DNA from: Streptomyces sp. DH-12
GTDB taxonomy: Bacteria > Actinomycetota > Actinomycetes > Streptomycetales > Streptomycetaceae
DNA length: 64,000 nt
Direction of reading: 5' to 3'
NCBI RefSeq assembly: GCF_002899455.1
Contig: NZ_PPFB01000001.1
Span: 620,001-684,000 of the forward strand
This document shows, one piece after another, positions 45,187 to 52,408 of the stretch; the first letter of the stretch is position 1, and every line of letters begins with the position of its first letter. The translations under genes and the position numbers were made by a program. Under the pieces are notes generated by a model that was given only the letters and a program-made list of their open reading frames with translations, did no database searches and was not told where the DNA came from.

Positions 45187-45669
45187 ATGCAGACCTTCCT
45201 GCCTTACCCCGACTTCTGCGGATCCGCGCTGGTCCTCGACCGCAAGCGGCTCGGCAAACAGCGGGTGGAGGCGCTCCAGGTGCTGCGCGGGCTGATCGTC
45301 CCCGGCTACGGCTGGCGCCGCCATCCCGCGGTGCGCATGTGGACCGGCTACGAGGAGGCGCTGGTGCGCTACGGCCTGGAGATCTGCCGGGTGTGGCGCG
45401 AGCGGGGCCACCAGGACAGCTGCGCGGCCACCCTGGTCGCCGATCTCGCCACGGTCCGGCCCGGGGCGCCGGTGCGCGGCCAGGAGGAGCTGGCACAGGC
45501 CGGTGAGCTGCCGCCGTGGCTCGGCGACGAGGCCGTGCACCGCAGTCACCGCTCCGCGCTGGTGCGCAAGGACCCGGACGTGTACCGGGAGCTGTTCCCC
45601 GGTGAGCCGGACGACCTGCCGTACGTCTGGCCGTCCTCCGACCGCGACCCGGAGGCGGCGGCCGGCTGA
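45187..45669 (+). CDS. MSMEG_6728-family conserved protein (TIGR02328)
   Basis: 160 aa. Opens MQTFLPYPDFCGSALVLDRK, then RLGKQRVEALQVLRGL and HPAVRMWTGYEEALVRYGL, the signature of a pyrimidine-dimer-glycosylase-like actinobacterial family of unknown function. Cys12 and the Lys/Arg cluster are conserved in the family from memory. Ends in a Pro-rich tail. A repair role has been suggested only by remote similarity. Converges with the amino-acid transporter operon. Confidence 0.85.
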   Translation: MQTFLPYPDFCGSALVLDRKRLGKQRVEALQVLRGLIVPGYGWRRHPAVRMWTGYEEALVRYGLEICRVWRERGHQDSCAATLVADLATVRPGAPVRGQEELAQAGELPPWLGDEAVHRSHRSALVRKDPDVYRELFPGEPDDLPYVWPSSDRDPEAAAG

Positions 45670-45670
45670 G

Positions 45671-45704
45671 CCCCGGCCGCCCCTCCCGCGGAGGCGTGCC
45701 GGGG
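45671..45704. terminator. Bidirectional hairpin between convergent genes
   Basis: CCCCGGC/GCCGGGG outer stem with further inner pairing, between the MSMEG_6728-type gene and the amino-acid-binding protein gene. Confidence 0.6.
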
Positions 45705-45717
45705 CGTCAGCGGTGCG

Positions 45718-46998
45718 TCAGCGGGAGGACAGGTACTCCTCCACGCCCGGTGCGGCGTGCGCGTCCTCGGCGTTCACCACGCCGCCGACCGCCTTCGCGT
45801 CGGGCTTGAGCACGTACGTCTCGACGCTGGCGGGACGGTTCACGTCGGAGAAGTTCTGCGGCGTGCCGAGCCCGGTGTCGGCGTTGGTCTGCGAGCGGTG
45901 CGCCTTGACGACGTCCTCCCGGGTCAGGCCGCCCGCCTCGCACGCCTTGGCGAGGTCCTCGCCGATGAGCTGGGCGGCGTTGTAGCCGGACAGCACGCCG
46001 GAGTCGACCGGCGAGTCCGGGTACTTCTTCTGGTACGACGCCACCATGCGCCGGACGCCGGGCAGGTCGGAGCTGACGGCGGGCGCCGCGCTGACCACGT
46101 GCAGCATCGCCGCGAGCGCGGGCGCGGCCGGCGTCTCCATCAGCTGGGGCGCGAACCCGGGGGCGCTGCTGACCACGGGGACCTTCAGGCCGCGTGAGGC
46201 GGCGACACCGACCAGGGAGGCCGTCTGCGCCGGTCCCGCGCTGATCAGGACGGCCTTGACGCCCTCCTTGCGCAGCGCCGACACCTGCGCCGACAGGTCG
46301 GTGTCCGTGGCCTGGATCTTCTGTCCGGCCACCTTGATCCCGGCCCGCTCCGCCGCCCAGGTGGAGCCCTCCAGGGCGTTGGCGCCGTAGTCGCCCTCGA
46401 AGTAGACGTGGCCGATGGTGTCGCCCTTCTTCAGGCCCTTGGTGCGGGTGAGGAACTCCACCGCGGCGATCATGTCGACGTCGTAGGTGGTGCCGAGCAC
46501 CTGGACGGCGTCCTTGCCGAGCAGGGAGGCCGCCCAGGCCTGCGGGAAGGTGAGCACCTTGTCCCGCTGGATGTCGTCGAGCAGGGCGGCCACCACCGGG
46601 GAGCCGATGACCTGGGGCAGCGCCACGACGTCGGGGGCGATGTCGGCGTAGGCGGTGACGGCCTTCTGCACGTCGTAGCCGTGGTCCTTGACGACGATCT
46701 CGACCTCGCGGTCGCAGATGCCGCCCTTGGCGTTGGTCTCCTCGGCCCACATCTGCTGGGCCTGCACGATGCTCTTGCCGAGCGTGGCGTACGGGCCGGT
46801 CAGGTCGGTGAGGGCGCCGAGTCTGATGGTGTCGTCGTCGACGCCGGGCCCGGTGCGGACGCCGTCGGCGGCGTCGCCCTTGTCGCCGCCCTCCGTCTTG
46901 GAGCTGCATCCGGTGGCCGCGAGCAGCAGGGCGAGCGTGCCGGCGAGGACGGCCCCGGCGGCGCGGCGGCGGGGGCGGCGGGTGTGTCTGGTGTTCAC
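45718..46998 (-). CDS. Branched-chain amino acid binding lipoprotein (LivK-like)
   Basis: 426 aa. Twin-Arg-rich N-terminus then a lipobox ending at Cys31 (LLLAATGCSS). Type-1 periplasmic binding fold: IRLGALTDLTGPYATLGKSI, GHVYFEGDYGANALEG, SALRKEGVKAVLISAGPAQT. GTG start overlaps the stop of the permease gene (GTGA) with AAGGAG 7 nt upstream. Last gene of the Liv-type operon, so the receptor is transcribed after its transporter, the reverse of the E. coli order. Ligand may be branched-chain amino acids, amides or urea; not determinable. Confidence 0.92.
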   Translation of the reverse strand: MNTRHTRRPRRRAAGAVLAGTLALLLAATGCSSKTEGGDKGDAADGVRTGPGVDDDTIRLGALTDLTGPYATLGKSIVQAQQMWAEETNAKGGICDREVEIVVKDHGYDVQKAVTAYADIAPDVVALPQVIGSPVVAALLDDIQRDKVLTFPQAWAASLLGKDAVQVLGTTYDVDMIAAVEFLTRTKGLKKGDTIGHVYFEGDYGANALEGSTWAAERAGIKVAGQKIQATDTDLSAQVSALRKEGVKAVLISAGPAQTASLVGVAASRGLKVPVVSSAPGFAPQLMETPAAPALAAMLHVVSAAPAVSSDLPGVRRMVASYQKKYPDSPVDSGVLSGYNAAQLIGEDLAKACEAGGLTREDVVKAHRSQTNADTGLGTPQNFSDVNRPASVETYVLKPDAKAVGGVVNAEDAHAAPGVEEYLSSR

Positions 46999-48137
46999 GG
47001 GGTGTGCTCCTTGGGTCGTGCGGCCGCGGCCGGCGGCGGGGGCGAGGGAACGGCGGAATGCGGGACGTCGGTCGGGGTGCGGCGGCGCCGCAGACGGTCG
47101 CGGGCCCGGCGGGCCAGACCGTGCAGCCCGTCGGGGGCGTACAGCAGGACGAGCACGATCGCGGCGCCGTAGAGGTAGCGGGCGGCCTCGGTGGGGCCGA
47201 CGGCGCCCTCGGCGGAGCCCGGCGCGGCCACCAGCGGGAGCTGGTCGGCGTAGCGCGTCATCAGCAGCGGGAGCGCGGTGACGAAGACGGCGCCGGCGGT
47301 GGCTCCGGCGACCGAGCCGAGGCCGCCGATGACGATCATGGCGAGGTAGTCGACGGACAGCACCAGCGAGAAGTAGTCCGGCACCACCCGGCGGAAGGCG
47401 AGCGCCAGTAGCACCCCGGCGAGGCCCGCGTACATCGACGACACCACAAAGGCGGCCGAGCGGTGCCGGGCCACGTCGACGCCCATCACGGCGGCGGCGG
47501 TCTCGCTGTCGCGCAGGGCGGCCAGCGCCCGGCCGGGGCGGGAGCGCAGCAGGCCCCGGGCGGTGAACCAGGTCAGCGCGAACAGCGCCAGACCCAGGAA
47601 CCACAGCCGCTCCTCCGCGCCGAACGGCACGCCGAGCACGGTCAGTTCGTCGCCCGCGTCGAAGGTGAAGCCGCCGAGGGAGAGCGGGGGCACGGAGCGG
47701 CCGTTGAAGCCGCCGGTGACCGACTCGGCGGTGAGCAGGACGTGGTGGCCGAGGAAGACCAGGGCGAGGGTGGCGATGCCCAGGTAGATGCCCTTGACCC
47801 GGCCGGCGACGGGACTGAACAGCCCGCCGGCGAGGCCGGCCATCAGCACCGCGAGGGGCACGGCGAGGGCGGTCGGCAGTCCGGGGCCCGGGTCGCCCGC
47901 GAGCCAGGTGTAGCCGTACGCGCCGACGGCGAGGAAGAAGGCGTGGCCGAGGGAGAGCTGTCCGGCGGTGCCGCTGAGCAGGGCGAGGCCGATGGCGCCG
48001 ATGGCGGCCGCCATGGAGAACAGGCCGATGCGCAGCCAGAAGGCGTCCAGGTAGAACGGCGGCAGGCACAGCAGCACGGCGACCGTGAGCAGGGTGGCGC
48101 GGCGACGGGTGAGGAGCGCGGTGATCCGGTCAGACAC
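46995..48137 (-). CDS. Branched-chain amino acid ABC permease (LivM-like)
   Basis: 380 aa with about nine membrane segments; starts MSDRITALLTRRRATLLTVA. Family blocks GTAGQLSLGHAFFLAVGAYGYT and LALVFLGHHVLLTAESVTGG are present. The GTG start overlaps the LivH stop by 8 nt. Forms the channel with the LivH-like product. C-terminal tail is long, charged and Pro-rich. Confidence 0.92.
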   Translation of the reverse strand: MSDRITALLTRRRATLLTVAVLLCLPPFYLDAFWLRIGLFSMAAAIGAIGLALLSGTAGQLSLGHAFFLAVGAYGYTWLAGDPGPGLPTALAVPLAVLMAGLAGGLFSPVAGRVKGIYLGIATLALVFLGHHVLLTAESVTGGFNGRSVPPLSLGGFTFDAGDELTVLGVPFGAEERLWFLGLALFALTWFTARGLLRSRPGRALAALRDSETAAAVMGVDVARHRSAAFVVSSMYAGLAGVLLALAFRRVVPDYFSLVLSVDYLAMIVIGGLGSVAGATAGAVFVTALPLLMTRYADQLPLVAAPGSAEGAVGPTEAARYLYGAAIVLVLLYAPDGLHGLARRARDRLRRRRTPTDVPHSAVPSPPPPAAAARPKEHTP

Positions 48138-49026
48138 GGGCCGCTCCCTTCGCGCCGAACAGCCCGTTGGGCCGCACGAGGAGCACCAGCAGCATCACGG
48201 CGTACGGGGCGACCTCGCCGAACCCGTCGCCGAGGACGTGCAGTTCGGACTGGTAGCCGATGACGAGCGCCTCGGTGAGCCCGATGATGAGGCTTCCCGC
48301 GAGGGCGCCGACCGGGGAGGCGAGCCCGCCCAGGATGGCGGCCGGGAAGGCGTTGAGCGCGATCTGGCCGGTGGTGCGCTCCAGGCCCGGGGCGGGGAAC
48401 GCGGCGAGGAACACCGCGGCCAGCGCGGCGAGCGCGCCCGCCAGGCACCAGGCGCCCGCCCGTACCCGGCCGAGCCGTACGCCCATCAGCGCGGCGGCCT
48501 CCGTGTCCTCGGCCGCCGCCCGCAGGGACAGGCCCCAGGGGGTGAACCGGAACAGGGCGAAGACCGCGCCGATGACCACGGCCGACACCGCGATCGCGGC
48601 GAGCCGGCTGTCCGCGACGGTCAGCGGCCCCAGGTCGGTCACCGCGTCGCCCCACGGGTCGCCGAGGGACAGCAGGTCACCGCCGATGCGGCGGGCCAGG
48701 TCGGTGAGCAGCACGATGTCGATGCCGATGGTGACGATGGTCTGCACGTGCGCGGAGTGGGCGTCGTGCCCGCCGCGCTGGAGCAGGAACCGGTCCAGCG
48801 CCCCGGCCAGGGCGGCCGTGACGACGACCGCCAGGGCGAGCGCTCCGGCGAAGCCCAGGTCGTCGTGGAGGACGGCGACGAGGTAGCCGCCGAGCAGCAG
48901 CAGGGAGCCGTGGGCGAAGTTGAGCACGCCGGAGGCCTTGAAGATGACGACGAAGCCGAGGGCGACCAGCGCGTACACCGCGCCGAGGGCCAGTCCGCCC
49001 AGCAGGCTGTCCAGGAGGTCCGTCAT
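48130..49026 (-). CDS. Branched-chain amino acid ABC permease (LivH-like)
   Basis: 298 aa, about eight membrane segments: LLGGLALGAVYALVALGFVV, NFAHGSLLLLGGYL, and the EAA-like loop ETEAAALMGVRLGRVR. Its ATG overlaps the stop of the upstream ATPase gene by 4 nt (ATGA). Confidence 0.92.
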   Translation of the reverse strand: MTDLLDSLLGGLALGAVYALVALGFVVIFKASGVLNFAHGSLLLLGGYLVAVLHDDLGFAGALALAVVVTAALAGALDRFLLQRGGHDAHSAHVQTIVTIGIDIVLLTDLARRIGGDLLSLGDPWGDAVTDLGPLTVADSRLAAIAVSAVVIGAVFALFRFTPWGLSLRAAAEDTEAAALMGVRLGRVRAGAWCLAGALAALAAVFLAAFPAPGLERTTGQIALNAFPAAILGGLASPVGALAGSLIIGLTEALVIGYQSELHVLGDGFGEVAPYAVMLLVLLVRPNGLFGAKGAARV

Positions 49027-49826
49027 GCCGCCTCCTCCCCGGTCGCGTCGGTGCCGAGGTAGGCGCGCAGCACCTCGGGGTTCCGGCGGACCTCGTCGGG
49101 GGTGCCGTGCGCGATGGGCCGGCCGAAGTCCAGCACGGTGACGTCGTCGGCGAGACGCATCACCAGACCCATGTCGTGCTCGACCAGGACGACGGACAGG
49201 CCGAGTTCGGTGCGCAGGTCGGCCACCACCTCGGCGGTGCGGGCGCGTTCGGCGGCGTTCATGCCGGCCACCGGTTCGTCGAGCAGCAGCACACGGGGCT
49301 CCAGGCAGAGGGCGCGGGCGAGTTCGACGCGCTTGCGGTCGCCGTACGGCAGCAGGCCGACGGGCGCGTCGAAGTGGGCGCCGAGACCGGTCAGTTCGGC
49401 TATCTCACGGGCGCGGGCGAGATGGTCGCGCTGCTCGCGCCGGGCGCTCGGCAGCCGCAGGGCGCTCGCGGTGAACCCGGCGCGGCTGAGGGCGTGCCGG
49501 CCGAGCATCAGGTTGTCGGCGACGGTGCCCTGGGTGGTGACGATGTTCTGGAAGGTGCGGGCCACGCCGAGCGCGGCGATGCGGTGCGGGGCGAGCCGGG
49601 TCAGCTCGGTGCCGCCGAGCGTGACGCTGCCGGCGGCGGGGCGGCACAGCCCGGACAGCACGTTGAAGCAGGTGGACTTGCCGGCGCCGTTGGGGCCGAT
49701 GAGCGCGTGCACCGAACCGGGGGCGACGGTGAAGGACACCCCGTCGAGCGCGGTGAGCCCGGCGAAGCGCACGGTGACGTCCCGTACGGCGAGCTCGGGC
49801 GGTGCGGCGATGGTGCGGTCGTTCAC
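49023..49826 (-). CDS. Branched-chain amino acid ABC ATPase (LivG-like)
   Basis: 267 aa. Walker A GPNGAGKST, Q-loop region, signature in the LPYGDRKRVELARAL form typical of LivG (no LSGGQ), Walker B VLLLDEPVAGM, switch VEHDM. GTG start shares GTGA with the stop of the preceding ATPase. Confidence 0.93.
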   Translation of the reverse strand: MNDRTIAAPPELAVRDVTVRFAGLTALDGVSFTVAPGSVHALIGPNGAGKSTCFNVLSGLCRPAAGSVTLGGTELTRLAPHRIAALGVARTFQNIVTTQGTVADNLMLGRHALSRAGFTASALRLPSARREQRDHLARAREIAELTGLGAHFDAPVGLLPYGDRKRVELARALCLEPRVLLLDEPVAGMNAAERARTAEVVADLRTELGLSVVLVEHDMGLVMRLADDVTVLDFGRPIAHGTPDEVRRNPEVLRAYLGTDATGEEAA

Positions 49827-50605
49827 GCGGCCCCCTGGTCCTGCGCCGACTCGCCCAGGTACAGGCGGCGTACGGCGTCGGTGCGGGCGAGTTCCTCGGC
49901 GGGGCCGGACAGGCGGGTCTCGCCGACCTCGAGGACGTGCGCGTGGCTCGCGAGGGAGAGCGCCATGCCGGCGTTCTGCTCGACGAGGAGCACGGCGGTG
50001 CCCTGCGCGTTGATCTCCCGGATCACCTCGCCGATGCGGTGCACCATCTGCGGGGCGAGTCCGAGGGACGGCTCGTCCAGGAGCAGCAGGCGGGGCGCGG
50101 CCATCAGGGCGCGGCCGATGGCGAGCATCTGCTGCTCACCGCCGGACAGCAGTCCCGCCGCCTGGTGGGTGCGTTCGGCGAGCCGGGGGAAGAGCGTGAA
50201 GACGCGGTCGCGTGCCTCCTGGACCTGGGCGCGTCCGCGCCGTCCGAGGCCGAGCCCGCCGGAGCGGAGGTTCTCGTCGACGGACAGCCCGGCGAACACC
50301 CGGCGTCCCTCCGGGACCTGGACGACGCCGGCGCGGACCGCGGTGACCGGGTCCTTGCCGTCGAGCTCCGTGTCGCCGTAGCGGACGCGCCCGGCCGTGA
50401 TCGCGCCGCGGTGCAGGCGGAGGGTGCCGGAGACGGCGCGCAGCAGCGTGGTCTTGCCGGCGCCGTTCGCGCCGAGCAGGGCGACGACCGCGCCGGGCGG
50501 CACGGTCAGGGACACGGAGCGCAGAGCGGACAGCGCGCGCCCGTACGTCACGTCGACGTCCTCGACGTGCAGCGCGGGCAGGCCGTCCGGTGGTGCTTCG
50601 GGCAT
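49823..50605 (-). CDS. Branched-chain amino acid ABC ATPase (LivF-like)
   Basis: 260 aa from ATG at 50605 (GAGGAG upstream; a GTG one codon earlier is equally possible). Walker A GANGAGKTT, VPEGRRVFAGLSV (LivF hallmark), signature LLSGGEQQMLAIGRAL, Walker B LLLLDEPSLGLAP, VEQNAGMAL. First gene of the five-gene operon; every later junction overlaps, so the operon is read as one translationally linked unit. Confidence 0.94.
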   Translation of the reverse strand: MPEAPPDGLPALHVEDVDVTYGRALSALRSVSLTVPPGAVVALLGANGAGKTTLLRAVSGTLRLHRGAITAGRVRYGDTELDGKDPVTAVRAGVVQVPEGRRVFAGLSVDENLRSGGLGLGRRGRAQVQEARDRVFTLFPRLAERTHQAAGLLSGGEQQMLAIGRALMAAPRLLLLDEPSLGLAPQMVHRIGEVIREINAQGTAVLLVEQNAGMALSLASHAHVLEVGETRLSGPAEELARTDAVRRLYLGESAQDQGAA

Positions 50606-51005
50606 CACGACTCCTCGGGGCCGCCGCGCACTTCGCCGACGGCTTCGGGGGAAGGGGTGCTCACGACAGCACGGCGGTGACCGGCCGGTACAGCGTTCCG
50701 GTCCCGCACGCTGCGGCGTACCAACGGGGGCGGGCGGGGGTTGTGCGGGTGCCCATGCGGGGCGGACGGCGGCCTGTGGAGGCCCGCTCCCTGCCCGCCG
50801 ACGGCTGACCCGCCCCCGCCCGGGGGGGCGGGGAGCCTCCCCCACGCCTCAGGGACGGGCCGCCTCCGTTCCGCCGGCGGCTGCGGGCCGTCGGGGGCCG
50901 GTCGCGCGGTTCCCCGCGCCCCCGGGGCGCACGCCGCTACGGCCGGGCGGTGCCCGCCCCCGGAGGGCGGTTCCGCCCGGAGAGGGGGCGTGGTGCCGTA
51001 CCGGC
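50606..51005. other. Intergenic region with Liv promoter and REP-like element
   Basis: 400 bp upstream of the Liv operon. It contains a third copy of the REP-like core (about 50901-50931) and several GC hairpins (for example 50970-50990). No gene is supported; the promoter was not pinpointed. Confidence 0.55.
50901..50931. repeat. REP-like element, third copy
   Basis: GTCGCGCGGTTCCCCGCGCC followed by CCCGGGGCGCA; shares the GCGCGGTTCCCCGCGCCC core with the pair at 16.7-16.9 kb and, unlike it, adds a short inverted end. Confidence 0.7.
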
Positions 51006-52265
51006 TCAGGGGCGCAGGAGGCGGCGGGCCGTGAGGGCCAGGCTGGCTTCGATCAGGTCGGAAGGGCGGGAGAGGGAGCGGCCGGTGAGTTGTTCGTAGC
51101 GGCGGAGGCGGTTGAGGACGGTGTTGCGGTGGCAGTACAGGCGGCGGGCGGCCCGCTGGGCGGAGCCGTCGCAGGCCAGCCAGGTGGCGAGGGTGTCGAG
51201 GAGGACCTCGGCGTCGGCGGGTTCCAGACCGGCCAGCGGGCCGAGCAGCCGGTCGGTCAGCGCGGCGGCGAGGTCGGGGTTCGACGCCACCAGCGCCGCC
51301 GGCAGGTGCTCGGTCAGCCGGACCGCGCCGCCCGCTTCCGGGCACAGCCGCAGCGCCGTGTCCGCCAGCCGTCGTGCCTCCCCCACGGCGGCCAGGCCGT
51401 CGACCGTGCTGCTGACGCCCACCCGCACGCCGGGCGGCTGCTCGTCCGGGACGACGAGCTCCACGTCCTCCCCGACGAGGACGATGCCGTGGTCGGCGTC
51501 CACGCCGGTGTGCCAGTGCACGCGCACACCCGGGGCGAGGACCGCCTGGGCGCCCGTACAACCCGGGGACCGCGTCCCCTCGACCGCGACGACGGCGTAC
51601 CGGCCCTGCTCGGGCAGGTCCAGCGCCTCGGCCGCCTCGGGCAGGTCGGCGATCCGGCTCGTGCCGTCCAGCAGGGCCGCGGCCAGCAGTCGCACCCTGT
51701 TCTCCCTCCGCCACGCCATCTGCCGTTCCGTCTGCCGGTAGGCGTCGGCGACGATGGTGCTGTGCTCGTCGACGAAGTCCCACACGTCGGACGCGACGTG
51801 CACCAGCAGCCGTACGTCCTCCGGCGCCGCCCGGGACGTCTCGTCGACCAGGCCCTGCCACACCAGCGAGCCGCCCAGCCGGAAGGCGTGCAGCACCGCG
51901 TCCAGCGGCAGGCCCTGTTCGGCGCGGGTGGCGCCGATCTTCCAGGAGCAACGGCGCGCCCCGTCGCGGGCGCCCTGCGGGTCCAGCAGCGAGGAGATGC
52001 TGTGCCGCAGCGAGCGGTGCACCTCCTGCCAGGTGGCGACGGCGTCGCCCTCGACGGCGGTGCGATAGGCCGGCTCCTGCTCCTGGAGGACCGCGACCAG
52101 CCGGTCCGTCAGCTGCGGCAGGTCGTCCAGCAGCACGCGGGCGGCCCGGTGCAGCACGCGCAGCGCGTCGGCGTCGATCAGCGACCGCACGCGCGGGGAC
52201 CGTGACCGGGACGCGGGCACGGGTCCGGGGCGCAGCAGGGTACGTGGCCGTACGGCGTGAGGCAT
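51006..52265 (-). CDS. PucR-family (CdaR-like) transcriptional regulator
   Basis: 419 aa. Helical N-terminal domain with VLHRAARVLLDDLPQLTDRL, a central GGDEF-like regulatory fold, and the C-terminal PucR HTH (AQRAARRLYCHRNTVLNRLR and YEQLTGRSL). ATG at 52265 with GGGGGGAA upstream. Directly upstream of the Liv operon on the same strand (400-bp gap), so it is the best candidate for controlling amino acid uptake; such regulators sense nitrogenous metabolites. Inference only. Confidence 0.88.
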   Translation of the reverse strand: MPHAVRPRTLLRPGPVPASRSRSPRVRSLIDADALRVLHRAARVLLDDLPQLTDRLVAVLQEQEPAYRTAVEGDAVATWQEVHRSLRHSISSLLDPQGARDGARRCSWKIGATRAEQGLPLDAVLHAFRLGGSLVWQGLVDETSRAAPEDVRLLVHVASDVWDFVDEHSTIVADAYRQTERQMAWRRENRVRLLAAALLDGTSRIADLPEAAEALDLPEQGRYAVVAVEGTRSPGCTGAQAVLAPGVRVHWHTGVDADHGIVLVGEDVELVVPDEQPPGVRVGVSSTVDGLAAVGEARRLADTALRLCPEAGGAVRLTEHLPAALVASNPDLAAALTDRLLGPLAGLEPADAEVLLDTLATWLACDGSAQRAARRLYCHRNTVLNRLRRYEQLTGRSLSRPSDLIEASLALTARRLLRP

Positions 52266-52408
52266 CGCGCATTCCCCCCAGGGTCTGGCTTCCCGGCGGT
52301 GGTCGTGCGGCGGCCCCGTACCGGCGCCCGGCAGGTACGGGGAGCCCACGGGCCGGCCGCCGTCGGACTCGTCCTGCCCCGAAGGATGGCATACCGTCCG
52401 GTCGGTCC

